Shown here: in pieces, positions 54,170 through 63,011 of the stretch
Layout: each line of letters begins with the position of its first letter
Numbering within the stretch: the stretch's first letter is position 1
Assembly (NCBI GenBank): GCA_013361095.1
Contig: JAATWA010000001.1
Coordinates: forward strand, 2,334,501-2,398,500
Length of the DNA: 64,000 nt
From: Pseudanabaena biceps
GTDB taxonomy: Bacteria > Cyanobacteriota > Cyanobacteriia > Pseudanabaenales > Pseudanabaenaceae
Direction: 5' to 3'
The notes under the pieces: model-generated
What the model saw: only the letters and a program-made list of their open reading frames with translations
Databases searched by the model: none
Told to the model about the DNA's origin: nothing
Position numbers and translations under genes: made by a program

Positions 54170-54364
54170 ATGACAATTCAACTCAAGACTCCTACTCTTG
54201 CTTGTTCTAGCTGTGTAGATACAGTTACAGCCGCAATTAAAAACGTTGATGCTGATGCCGAAATTCAAGCCAACACCAAAACAAAACTGATTGTGGTCGA
54301 AACTCAAGCATCTGAGTTGGCAATTCGAGAAGCTCTGATCAATGCTGGCTATCCAGCCGCCTAA
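54170..54364 (+). CDS. HMA-domain copper chaperone-like protein
   Basis: A 64-residue single heavy-metal-associated domain with the metal site LACSSCVDTV (Cys12 and Cys15) and the usual beta-alpha-beta pattern ending ALINAGYPAA. It is Atx1/CopZ-like and would deliver Cu(I) to CopA's N-terminal domain. AGAGGT gives a ribosome site. A small hairpin (54373-54406, AGAAATATGCG arms) follows the stop. Confidence 0.88.
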   Translation: MTIQLKTPTLACSSCVDTVTAAIKNVDADAEIQANTKTKLIVVETQASELAIREALINAGYPAA

Positions 54365-54453
54365 TCATTTACAGAAATATGCGCTCAAATCTGAACGCAT
54401 ATTTCTATCGTTCTTTCACCCATAAAAGCATTATAAATCAAGGAATAACTACG

Positions 54454-55338
54454 ATGAACAAACTAATTACCGCGATCGCACTGACTTCTATTTTGGTGTT
54501 GACTCAAGCTTGCTCTGAAGTATCCACTCTATCCAATGCTGAAGAGCCAAAACCTATCGCCAAAGACACTCATGATGATCATACCAATAATCATGGAGAA
54601 GCATCTCACGACGACAAAAAGACATCGGTGGAAAAAACTACTGTAGCCGAGGCAAAGTTGACGACTCCACTCAATATGCTTCCTAATACTATTGTCCCAT
54701 TGTTAATCGATGTTCAGAAACCCAATGGCGAACCAGTTAAAACCTTTGAGACATTTCAAGAGAAACTGATGCATTTGATTGTTGTCAGTGACGATCTTCA
54801 GTTTTTTAATCATCTTCATCCCAACTATCAAAACAATGGAAGATTTAAAGTGTCGGCAAGCTTTCCACAGGCAGGAAAATACACCTTGTTTAGTGACTAA
54901 AAGCCAGCACAGTCTCCAGAGCAAATTTCAGTTTTAAAAACACAAGTTGGTGGTGAAAGCCCCTCTGCTACACCGATTAACTTCGATCGCATTAAGACAT
55001 TGGGAACAGCGCAAATCAACTTGATCAGTTCTCCAGATCATATCAAAGCTAGTGAGGAAGTGACCTTGACCTTTGATCTAAAAGATACTGTTACCAATCA
55101 GCCGCTTACTGATTTGCAGCCCTACTTGGGAGAAAAAGGACACCTTGTGATCATCAAAAAATCAACGCCATTGACTGCATCTGATTATATTCATGCCCAT
55201 GCATTAGCTGATGACTTGGCAGGGAAAGTTACTTTCGTGACCAAGTTCCCCACATCAGGAGAATATAAACTTTGGGGACAGTTTAACCGCAATGGCAAAA
55301 TTGTCACGGCTGATTTTGGGATTCATGTGCGTGATTGA
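54454..55338 (+). pseudogene. His-rich lipoprotein gene interrupted by one stop codon
   Basis: MNKLITAIALTSILVLTQAC is a lipoprotein signal with lipobox LTQAC. A His/Asp-rich stretch follows (HDDHTNNHGEASHDD), then a beta-rich domain that reads to YTLFSD, TAA (54898-54900), and continues in the same frame as KPAQSPEQISVLKTQ to FGIHVRD at 55338. Related proteins have a residue such as Tyr between SD and KPA, so a single base change (TAT or TAC to TAA) explains the break. The product would be a periplasmic metal-associated lipoprotein of about 294 residues. A sequencing error or read-through cannot be excluded. Confidence 0.8.
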
Positions 55339-55367
55339 TAGAATGGTTGAGACAATTCTAAATGTAA

Positions 55368-55387
55368 GGGCAATTCATGAATTGCCC
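55368..55387. repeat. 20-bp perfect palindrome
   Basis: GGGCAATTCATGAATTGCCC, flanked by TAA and CTA, is a known style of short cyanobacterial dispersed repeat. It sits between the lipoprotein pseudogene and the MerR gene, 37 bases before the MerR start. Confidence 0.75.
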
Positions 55388-55423
55388 CTACTCAAGATCT
55401 AAAAATAGAGAGAGAAGAGAGAT

Positions 55424-55936
55424 ATGTTAGCTCAAGAGGAACTCAAACAAATTGGGGCGATCGCCAAGGAAAGCGGAATTCCCATTAAAACTATTCGCTA
55501 TTATGAAGAGTTAGGGTTATTGGAATCTTCGGGACGTACTGAAGGTGGATTTAGATTATTTGCAACAGATGTACTTAATCGCCTTAGCTTTATTAAGCGC
55601 TCTCAAGGGCTGGGCTTAAGTCTTTCAGAAATCAAAGAGTTTCTTTCTATTCACGATCAAGGCGAATTACCCTGTGATCATGTCAAGGTAAAACTTCAAG
55701 ATAAAATTGCTGAAGTTAATCGCCAGATACAACAGCTATTGACTCTTCAATCTAATTTAGAATCTCTACTGGTTGGTGAACAGATAATCTCTGAGAATTC
55801 AGAAATCATCTGCCCCATCATTGAAGTTGATAAAGCAAAAGAATCGACACAACAAAATATTATTCCGTCTAGCAGGAGATCAAGTAGTAAATGGAGAAAA
55901 CCCAACGTTAAGACAATGGAAATCCTCAAGTCCTAA
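55424..55936 (+). CDS. MerR-family metal-responsive regulator
   Basis: A 170-residue activator with an N-terminal winged helix (IGAIAKESGIPIKTIRYYEELGLL, 10-33; SEGGFRLF-like 39-46). A long dimerisation helix (about 85-118) and a C-terminal tail follow. Candidate metal ligands are Cys84 (LPCDHVK, with His86) and Cys130 (IICPII). This is unlike the closely spaced CueR pair, so the metal (copper, zinc or another) is not certain. The two MerR-type promoters at 50982 and 54070 are the obvious targets. RBS AGAGAAGAGAG. Confidence 0.85.
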   Translation: MLAQEELKQIGAIAKESGIPIKTIRYYEELGLLESSGRTEGGFRLFATDVLNRLSFIKRSQGLGLSLSEIKEFLSIHDQGELPCDHVKVKLQDKIAEVNRQIQQLLTLQSNLESLLVGEQIISENSEIICPIIEVDKAKESTQQNIIPSSRRSSSKWRKPNVKTMEILKS

Positions 55937-56330
55937 CATCTTCATCTCTTTGGAAATTACTTGTTCCCCCTCTCCTTTTTTTGAGAAGGGCTAGGGGTGA
56001 GGGTCTTAAAACTTTCTGCGTAAGGTGAGTTCTTAAAAGCTAGGAATTAAGATTTAGCCCAAACTAAAGTTCCCGTAGTTCCCGTTTTGTCTAAAACGGG
56101 AACTACGGGAACTTTGGATTTTATAAGCAAGTTCTAACCTAACTGAATCAGCGATAGTCAGTACATCTACGGCTAAAATCTTCGCTAAAGTATGTAGCCT
56201 CTGCTCTCGAACCAGATAATGTGGCGATCGCTATTGAAATTACAACTGGCAGAACCCAACTTGTTTCCGCCTTCCTGATCATTGGGCTTTTGACCATTCA
56301 TTGTTTGCGTCCTGTATGCTTATTGCAAGA
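55937..56330. other. Gene-free spacer with two dispersed repeats
   Basis: A CCCTCTCC-type repeat (55965-56007, GTTCCCCCTCTCC to AGGGGTGAGGG) follows the MerR gene. A perfect 23-nt-arm hairpin around GTCT (56066-56115, AAAGTTCCCGTAGTTCCCG) comes next. The rest is unassigned sequence without a good frame. Confidence 0.7.
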
Positions 56331-57044
56331 TTATTTTTTATACCACTCCTGCTTCCATTGCTGCATTTGCTTGATTTCTGCTTGCTGAGAAGAAATAATA
56401 TCCTGCGCGAGTTTCTTGATTTCTGGGCGAGTGGACTTAGTGGCAGCACTTTGAGCCATTGTTACAGCTCCCTCATGATGAGGAATCATCGCATTAATAA
56501 ACCGTAGATCAAAATTGGTATCCTTTGCCCCTAAATCTTGGTTCATCATCATGCCATTGATCTGGTCACTGCTCATTTCCATCATGTGTCCCATTTTGGC
56601 ATCATAAGCCATAGGTTTATTCCCAGCCGAGGCGTACCATTGTTTGCGCCAAGTCTGTAATTCGGCAATTTCTTTGGTTTGAGCTTTGATGATCTCATCG
56701 GCTAGCTTTTTAATCTCAGGGCGTTCAGATTTTTGTTGAGCTTCTTTTGCCATAACTACAGCACCTTGGTGATGGGGAATCATGCCATCAATAAAGCGTA
56801 GGTCAAAGTTAGCATCGGCTGGTCCTAAATCCATCGCCATGTTACCCATATGCATATTATTCATGTTATGCATTGTCGATGGAGTAGAAAGCTTAGGGCT
56901 AGGTGTAACCACAACAGGACTATTAGAAGCAGATATTTCTGGATTAGTTGTTGCAGTACAAGCAGCTAAGCTGACTGTTGCCATTGAGGCGATCGATACT
57001 AAACCTAAGCTATGAGACAGAATATCTAATTTAGAGAAATTCAT
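56331..57044 (-). CDS. Lipoprotein with two DUF305 domains
   Basis: A 237-residue secreted lipoprotein (lipobox VSLAAC, about Cys29). A Met/His-rich linker (MHNMNNMHMGNMAMD, about 58-72) is followed by two DUF305 four-helix units, each with DLRFI(D/N)(G/A)MIPHHxGAV. Ligand-type His, Met and Asp residues are all kept. DUF305 proteins are associated with copper and other metal tolerance, and the Met/His stretch supports metal binding. It is convergent to the copper genes and separated from them by dispersed repeats. Confidence 0.88.
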   Translation of the reverse strand: MNFSKLDILSHSLGLVSIASMATVSLAACTATTNPEISASNSPVVVTPSPKLSTPSTMHNMNNMHMGNMAMDLGPADANFDLRFIDGMIPHHQGAVVMAKEAQQKSERPEIKKLADEIIKAQTKEIAELQTWRKQWYASAGNKPMAYDAKMGHMMEMSSDQINGMMMNQDLGAKDTNFDLRFINAMIPHHEGAVTMAQSAATKSTRPEIKKLAQDIISSQQAEIKQMQQWKQEWYKK

Positions 57045-57136
57045 AAAATTTAAATTTTTAGTTGTTAACTAAAGCTTAAGACCAAAAGATGAAATGAAAA
57101 TGAAATCACCCTATTTCTTAAGCATAAATAACCTAG

Positions 57137-57266
57137 CAGCAATTCTCATTATAAAAAATTGGTTTTTTGAAAGCCAGCCGACGGCTAGCTTTCAAAAAAC
57201 CAATTTTGGGGTTTGCAGCGCCTTAGGCGCTGCAAACCCCAAAATTGGTTTCATAATGAGAATTGC
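57137..57266. mobile_element. Double-hairpin MITE-like element, copy 6
   Basis: CAGCAATTCTCATTAT to ATAATGAGAATTGC with both hairpins (one arm has CTAGC for CTGGC). The right terminus lacks the final TG. Flanks ATAACCTAG and ACGTCCTAG agree at 6 of 9 positions. It directly precedes the IS1-like remnant. Confidence 0.8.
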
Positions 57267-57280
57267 AAACGTCCTAGGGC

Positions 57281-57485
57281 AGGGGGTAAAGAAACGGGAA
57301 AGACCAACTATATTGAGAGATTCAACTGTACGTTACGTCAACGAGTATCAAGACTAGCTAGAAAGCCCCTATCCTTTTCTAAAAAGTTGGACAACCACAT
57401 CGGAGCCATTTAGAGTTTTATTCATCATTACAACGCTTCTTTGCCTGCTCGTTCATCCTTTCCTATCATGTTTTTGCCAAGATAT
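57281..57485 (+). pseudogene. IS1-family transposase, C-terminal remnant
   Basis: [20 protein letters not shown] then [20 protein letters not shown] and GAI match the C-terminal part of IS1-type transposases. A TAG replaces the usual Trp codon, and the frame continues SFIHHYNASLPARS. No N-terminal part is present. The fragment is inactive. Confidence 0.82.
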
Positions 57486-57527
57486 TTTAGAAAGGGCGCT
57501 TAGCGCCCCAATGTTTAACTTATAAGC

Positions 57528-57734
57528 CTATTGCATAGATTTTCGGGCAAGACTGACTGCTTTGACAAAACTATAGACACTCACAGGTAAGCTGATTAGC
57601 AAAATTGCCCAAGTAATCGCAAATCCAAAATCTGATGCGCTGTAGGATATTTCGTAAATGCAGCCAACAAAAGAGATCGCGGCAACGATAGAAATCAGCA
57701 GGATTAATCAAGCTTTTATGTAATCGGATGACAT
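57528..57734 (-). pseudogene. Small two-helix membrane protein gene with an early stop
   Basis: MSSDYIKA is followed by TGA (57710-57708) and then, in the same frame, LILLISIVAAISFVGCIYEI through FAITWAILLISLPVSVYSFV to KSMQ and TAG. Two clear transmembrane helices follow the stop. A single change of a Trp (TGG) or Arg codon to TGA would explain the break. The intact product would be about 68 residues. I do not recognise the family. Confidence 0.6.
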
Positions 57735-57842
57735 AAATTAAGTTTGATTAGAGTAGTTGAGTCTTAATATTTAGTATTATTGCTGAAGGTGAGTGGTACT
57801 AAGTACTGTTTACCTTCATATTCTCATATTGATTGATAAGTA

Positions 57843-60422
57843 ATGGACAGCAGATATACTCCTCAGCAGATCGAACCCAAGTGGCAAAAAGTTTGGGCAG
57901 AGAAACAACTTGACAAAGTAAGCAACGATGCAATTGGTGCAGACAAAAAGAAATTCTATGCGCTGTCAATGTTTCCCTATCCATCGGGCGATCTGCACAT
58001 GGGGCATGTCCGTAACTACACGATCACCGATGTCATTGCCCGTTACAAAAGAATGCAGGGCTATCAAGTGTTGCACCCTATGGGCTGGGATGCCTTCGGA
58101 CTGCCTGCGGAAAATGCAGCGATCGATCGCAATACCCATCCTGCCAAATGGACTTATGCAAATATCGACAATATGCGATCGCAGCTTCAGCCAGTGGGCT
58201 TGTCCTACGACTGGGATCGCGAATTAGCAACCTGTTCGCCCGATTATTACAAATGGACACAATGGATATTTTTGCAATTTTTGGAAGCGGGTTTGGCTTA
58301 TCAAAAGGAAGCTAAGGTTAACTGGGACCCAATTGATCAGACCGTAATCGCTAATGAGCAAGTAGATAACGAAGGTAGATCTTGGCGATCGGGTGCAATC
58401 GTCGAGAAGCGTAAATTGCGTCAATGGTTCTTGAAAATCACCGACTATGCCGAGCAGCTTTTGCAGGATTTGGACAAGCTCACCGACTGGCCGTCTAATG
58501 TCAAGATTATGCAAGCCAACTGGATCGGCAAGTCCACAGGCGCAGAGCTAAGTTTTGAGATCGTTGGCAGTGACGAAAAAATCACAGTTTTTACCACCCG
58601 TCCCGATACGGTTTATGGTGTGAGCTATGTTGTGCTTGCTCCTGAGCATCCTTTGGTCGAGACTTTTACCACTGTCGAGCAAAAAGAAGCTGTTAGCAAA
58701 TTCATCGAAGAAGTCAAAAATCTTAGTGAAATCGATCGCACTTCCGATGATCGCCCAAAGCGTGGCGTAGCGATCGGCGCAAGTGTGGTTAATCCCTTCA
58801 CAGGCAAAGAAGTTCCCATCTGGATTGCTGACTATGTTCTCTTTGAATATGGAACAGGCGCAGTTATGGGAGTTCCTGCCCACGATGTCCGCGATTTTGC
58901 TTTTGCAAAGCAGTACGATCTTCCAATTCAAACTGTTATCACCTCTAACTCCCCTCTCCCTATGGGAGAGGGGCAGGGGGTGAGGGAATCTGCTTACACT
59001 GAAGCAGGAATCATGGTCAATTCGGGAGAGTTTGACGGTTTAAATTCCGTAACTGCGAAAATCAAAATCATCGAACTCGCCGAAGCGAAACAATGGGGAA
59101 CCGCCAAAATCACCTACCGCTTGCGTGATTGGTTGATTTCCCGCCAAAGATATTGGGGCTGTCCGATTCCCGTGATCCATTGCCCAAGCTGTGGCATCGT
59201 CTCTGTTCCCCATGCGGATTTACCCGTAATCTTGCCTGAAGATGTGGAACTCACAGGACGCGGAGCATCGCCTCTCGCCCAAAAGGAATCTTGGATCAAT
59301 GTCCCTTGTCCGAAATGTGGCACTGCCGCCAAGCGCGAAACCGACACGATGGATACCTTTATCGATTCCTCTTGGTATTTCTTGCGCTTTGCCGATGCTA
59401 AGAACGATCTAGAAATAGGCGATCGCAATGCTATCAATAACTGGATGCCAGTCGATCAATATGTTGGCGGTGTGGAACACGCGATTTTGCATTTGCTCTA
59501 TTCGCGCTTTGTGACCAAAGTTTTGCGCGATCGCGGATTGCTTAACTTCGATGAACCCTTTACGCGATTGTTGACTCAGGGCATGGTACAGGGCTTGACC
59601 TACATGAACCCTAACAAAGGCGGCAAGGACAAATGGGTTCCTTCGGCTTTAGTCGATCCTAAAGATCCCAAAGATCCGAAAACAGGCGAACCTTTGCAAG
59701 CGCTCTTTGCCACAATGTCCAAATCTAAGGGCAATGGTGTATCTCCTGAACAGGCGATCGCTAAGTACGGAGCAGACACTTTGCGGATGTTCACGCTCTT
59801 TAAAGCTCCTCCTGAAAAGGATTTGGAATGGGAAGATGCCGATGTCGAAGGTCAGCAACGCTTCTTAAATCGTGTATGGCGCTTGGTGTCTAGTTTTGCC
59901 GAAACTAAGCAGAATGGCATCTCTAAAAAAGTTGATAAGAATCTCCGCCGCGCCATTCACATCGCTATTAAGGAGGTTTCTGAAGATTTCGATGGCGGCT
60001 ATCAACTGAATACCGCCATCTCGGAAATGATGAAGTTGAGCAATGCTTTGCAAGATGCTGAAGACAAGAGTTCTGCTACTTTCCTAGAAGGTATCGAAAC
60101 TCTCTTAACTTTGCTTGCTCCCTTTGCACCACACATTGCTGAGGAACTCTGGTCATTAATTGGGAACGAAGGCTCGATTCATTTGCAGCCTTGGCTCACC
60201 CATGCTCCCGATGCACTCACCGTTGATGAAATTACCCTCGTGATTCAAATCAATGGTAAAGTACGCGGCAGTCTCCAAGTGCCATCTAGCGCCAGCAATG
60301 ACAAGCAAGCCCTAGAGGAATATGCGCGTAGTTCGGAAGCGGCGCAGAAGTATCTCGAAGGTAAGGAGATTAAGAAGGTAATTGCGGTTCCCGGGAAATT
60401 GGTGAATTTTGTAGTTGTCTAA
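57843..60422 (+). CDS. leuS: Leucyl-tRNA synthetase
   Basis: An 859-residue class I synthetase charging tRNA-Leu. HIGH-type motif [13 protein letters not shown] (about 50-62), CP1 editing domain (about 225-420; [21 protein letters not shown]), zinc-type Cys pairs in HCPSCGIVS and VPCPKCGTA, and MSKSKGNGV (about 625) are all present. Residues 368-383 ([16 protein letters not shown]) are encoded by a CCCTCTCCC palindromic repeat inserted in frame at the edge of the editing domain. The gene is otherwise intact and presumably essential, so the insert must be tolerated. Confidence 0.96.
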   Translation: MDSRYTPQQIEPKWQKVWAEKQLDKVSNDAIGADKKKFYALSMFPYPSGDLHMGHVRNYTITDVIARYKRMQGYQVLHPMGWDAFGLPAENAAIDRNTHPAKWTYANIDNMRSQLQPVGLSYDWDRELATCSPDYYKWTQWIFLQFLEAGLAYQKEAKVNWDPIDQTVIANEQVDNEGRSWRSGAIVEKRKLRQWFLKITDYAEQLLQDLDKLTDWPSNVKIMQANWIGKSTGAELSFEIVGSDEKITVFTTRPDTVYGVSYVVLAPEHPLVETFTTVEQKEAVSKFIEEVKNLSEIDRTSDDRPKRGVAIGASVVNPFTGKEVPIWIADYVLFEYGTGAVMGVPAHDVRDFAFAKQYDLPIQTVITSNSPLPMGEGQGVRESAYTEAGIMVNSGEFDGLNSVTAKIKIIELAEAKQWGTAKITYRLRDWLISRQRYWGCPIPVIHCPSCGIVSVPHADLPVILPEDVELTGRGASPLAQKESWINVPCPKCGTAAKRETDTMDTFIDSSWYFLRFADAKNDLEIGDRNAINNWMPVDQYVGGVEHAILHLLYSRFVTKVLRDRGLLNFDEPFTRLLTQGMVQGLTYMNPNKGGKDKWVPSALVDPKDPKDPKTGEPLQALFATMSKSKGNGVSPEQAIAKYGADTLRMFTLFKAPPEKDLEWEDADVEGQQRFLNRVWRLVSSFAETKQNGISKKVDKNLRRAIHIAIKEVSEDFDGGYQLNTAISEMMKLSNALQDAEDKSSATFLEGIETLLTLLAPFAPHIAEELWSLIGNEGSIHLQPWLTHAPDALTVDEITLVIQINGKVRGSLQVPSSASNDKQALEEYARSSEAAQKYLEGKEIKKVIAVPGKLVNFVVV
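58944..58991 (+). repeat. Palindromic repeat inserted in frame in leuS
   Basis: CCCCTCTCCC-TAT-GGGAGAGGGG (58951-58973) is a perfect 10-bp-arm hairpin followed by CAGGGGGTGAGGG. This is the same repeat type as at 37679 and 55965. The stretch keeps the reading frame and contains no stop. Confidence 0.82.
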
Positions 60423-60482
60423 GTTTGTGGGTGGTGTTTATCGCCACCCCATCTATTTACTCAATAACGAGGCGATGTCTTT

Positions 60483-60917
60483 ATGGAAGAATTATTGACT
60501 CTGAAGGAATTGCTAGTTTGTGGGGATATTCCTGCGGCGATGGTTTTGGTTGAGGAAATGACGGAGATGAGTAAGGATGACAAAATCAGTAAAATTTTTA
60601 GCTACAGCATTATTTTATTAGTTCATCTCATTAAGCAAAAGGTAGAAAAACGCACTACGCGATCGTGGGATCTTTCAATTTACAACTCAATAATTCAAAT
60701 TCGGCGTACAAATCAGCGTCGTAAGGCTAAGGGAACTTATCTTACTACATTAGAACTTAGTGAAACTTTGGCAGAAGCTTATAATATTGCGCTTTCTAGT
60801 GCAGCGATCGAGGCTTTTGAAGGTCGTTATGAGGCGGATGAGTTAGCGGCAATGTGCGATCGCGATGAGATTTTGGCAGATGCAGTAAAATTAATTGAGC
60901 AGGAATCAATTAATTAA
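60483..60917 (+). CDS. DUF29 family protein
   Basis: A 144-residue helical protein matching the cyanobacterial DUF29 family: MEELLTLKELLVCGDIPAAMVLVEEMTEMSKDDKIS, LLVHLIKQKVEKRTTRSWDLSIYNS and LAEAYNIALSSAAIEAFEGRY. Function is unknown. It lies 60 bases after leuS and 76 bases before the ATPase of the defence-like pair; whether it belongs with either is not clear. Confidence 0.75.
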   Translation: MEELLTLKELLVCGDIPAAMVLVEEMTEMSKDDKISKIFSYSIILLVHLIKQKVEKRTTRSWDLSIYNSIIQIRRTNQRRKAKGTYLTTLELSETLAEAYNIALSSAAIEAFEGRYEADELAAMCDRDEILADAVKLIEQESIN

Positions 60918-60993
60918 ATTTCAACTTTATTTAGTTCATTACATAGACGATCTTATACTTCATATTCATAGTAAATTACGTCAATAAGTAAGT

Positions 60994-62292
60994 ATGAAAA
61001 TCAAAAAATTAAGAATGCAATCATTTCGTGGTGTCAGTGATCTCACTCTAAGCTTTGATGCTCAACTTAATATACTAATTGGTGATAACGGTTCAGGTAA
61101 ATCTAGCATTCTCGAATGTCTAAGTGCTTTTATAAATTATTTTGCTGAGCAAATAAAACTGGCACATCAAAATAAAACTTACTTTAATAGAGAGTCTCTA
61201 AATGTTTTCTCGGATGATGACACTAATATTAATATCCAAAACAAAATTGAAGCTAGAATCGAAGTAGTTATTAATTCAGCAAATATAGAATTACTTATAC
61301 AAAAAAGCAGAGAAAATCCTTTATCTGAAGTAATACTTCAATTATTTGAAGCAATATCTCAACTCTTTCAATCTGAAGCAATACTTCAATATCCACGTCC
61401 ACTAACTCTTATTAGTGCAGATCAAATACCCACACTAGTTTACTACTCAGTTAAACGCGATATTCTTTTTGGGAATGTTCAAGATTTTCAAGAAGATAAA
61501 AGTTACAGTATTCTGAATGTATACAACCGTGCTTTTTCTGGTGGACAAGTAGTTTTTAACGAATTTTTTGAATGGTTTAGGACTCTCGAAGAAGTAGAAA
61601 ATGAACTGATTAGAGACAACCCAAATTATCGAGACAAACAATTAGAATCTGTACGTCAAGCAATTTATACTTTTCTACCAGAATTTAAAGATCTCCGAAT
61701 CCGTCGTCGTCCTGAACTACGCATGACTGTAACAAAAAACAGTGCTGAACTTACTATTAATCAATTGTCTGATGGCGAAAAAAACTTACTAGCGATGGTT
61801 GGGGACTTGGCAAGAAGATTGGCGATCGCTAATCCTGAGATGGAAAAACCTGAACAGGGTAGCGGTGTAGTCTTAATTGACGAGATCGAGCTACATCTGC
61901 ATCCTAAATGGCAGCGTATGGTTATCCCTGCATTACTCCGAACTTTCCCCAACTGTCAATTTATAATTACAACCCACTCACCACAGGTATTAGGAGAAGT
62001 TAAGGACGGTAAAATTTATCGACTTGCTAATACAGAATCAGGCGTTACTGCGGAAATCGTCAGAACCTACGGCAGAGATAGCAACCGCATTCTCGAAGAT
62101 GAAATGGGAGTTCCAAAGCGTAGTCAAAAAATCAAAGATGGTTTAAGCGATTTATTCAGACTGATTGATGATGGCAATTTACCGAAAGCTAGAGAGTTGC
62201 AAGAATATCTAAAAGGCGAAATTGGATTTGATGAGCCAGAATTTGCTAGGGCAGATGTATTAATTCATCGGAAAGAAGTTTTGGGAAGATGA
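60994..62292 (+). CDS. ptuA: Septu-type AAA/SMC-like ATPase (PtuA)
   Basis: A 432-residue RecF/SMC-like ATPase. It begins KIKKLRMQSFRGVSDLTLSF, with Walker A GDNGSGKSS (30-38). A helical insertion (about 50-240) is followed by an ABC signature LSDGEKNLL, Walker B VVLIDEIELHLHPKWQ and switch His in ITTHSPQV. This type pairs with an HNH nuclease in Septu anti-phage systems. The next gene is such a nuclease and overlaps by 4 bases. The region is more AT-rich than its surroundings, consistent with horizontal transfer. No reverse transcriptase is present, so it is not a retron-linked form. Confidence 0.82.
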   Translation: MKIKKLRMQSFRGVSDLTLSFDAQLNILIGDNGSGKSSILECLSAFINYFAEQIKLAHQNKTYFNRESLNVFSDDDTNINIQNKIEARIEVVINSANIELLIQKSRENPLSEVILQLFEAISQLFQSEAILQYPRPLTLISADQIPTLVYYSVKRDILFGNVQDFQEDKSYSILNVYNRAFSGGQVVFNEFFEWFRTLEEVENELIRDNPNYRDKQLESVRQAIYTFLPEFKDLRIRRRPELRMTVTKNSAELTINQLSDGEKNLLAMVGDLARRLAIANPEMEKPEQGSGVVLIDEIELHLHPKWQRMVIPALLRTFPNCQFIITTHSPQVLGEVKDGKIYRLANTESGVTAEIVRTYGRDSNRILEDEMGVPKRSQKIKDGLSDLFRLIDDGNLPKARELQEYLKGEIGFDEPEFARADVLIHRKEVLGR

Positions 62293-62990
62293 GATATATC
62301 AATAAAGGTCAAGAACCGCAAAGTTTCACTGACTGGAAATCACAAGAAAATGATGACTGGAAACCAACTTATAAAACATTGCGAGGTCAAATTAAAGCTG
62401 AAGTACATGATGCCTTATTGGAAGAGCAAGGTTATACCTGCTGTTACTGTGGTATGAGCATCACAAGGAATATCAGTCATATTGAGCATCTGCAACCGCA
62501 AAATGATAAAGATCCAAACTTGCCAAAGGATCTAGCTCTAGCAATAGATTTCACTAATCTCTTAGCATCATGTGGCATTCCAGAAAAGTCAAATCCAGAA
62601 TACGAGAAAATCCTACATTGTGTGTATCACTGTGGTATTAAGAAAGGGAATAATTTACTTGCTGTGAATCCCTTACAACCAGATTGTGATGGTTTCTTTC
62701 GATATCTAGCAATACTACAAGGTGATGAATATGATGTGGAAATTCTTCCTACAGAAGAACTAGACAAACAACAATTAGCTGCTGATACGATTAAAACTTT
62801 AAATCTTAACTATTCTAAATTAATATCTATGCGTGGATCTGCAATTAAAGGAGCTTTAGAAGCAATCGAAGGATTAACACAAGAAGAAATAGAGATATTT
62901 ATCAAATCCTATGAACAGCCAAATCAACAAGCTTTTAGCTCTGCGATCGCCTATATCCTCAAACAATTTCTAGATCCGAAATCGTCGTGA
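62289..62990 (+). CDS. ptuB: Septu-type HNH nuclease (PtuB, TIGR02646-like)
   Basis: A 233-residue protein starting MRYINKGQEPQSFTDW, the usual opening of TIGR02646 proteins. The HNH region has a zinc pair CCYCG (Cys51/52, Cys54) and HIEHLQPQ (His64, His67). Further Cys/His residues in LLASCGIPE and HCVYHCGIKKGN complete the metal-bound fold. It is translationally coupled to the ATPase. In Septu the ATPase is thought to control the nuclease until infection; the target is not evident from sequence. Confidence 0.85.
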   Translation: MRYINKGQEPQSFTDWKSQENDDWKPTYKTLRGQIKAEVHDALLEEQGYTCCYCGMSITRNISHIEHLQPQNDKDPNLPKDLALAIDFTNLLASCGIPEKSNPEYEKILHCVYHCGIKKGNNLLAVNPLQPDCDGFFRYLAILQGDEYDVEILPTEELDKQQLAADTIKTLNLNYSKLISMRGSAIKGALEAIEGLTQEEIEIFIKSYEQPNQQAFSSAIAYILKQFLDPKSS

Positions 62991-63011
62991 TGTAAATTTA
63001 CTGGAAGAATT

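Noticed and set aside
60483..62990. Retron-linked Septu
   Set aside because: No reverse transcriptase reading frame or msr/msd-like structure is visible near the ATPase/HNH pair.
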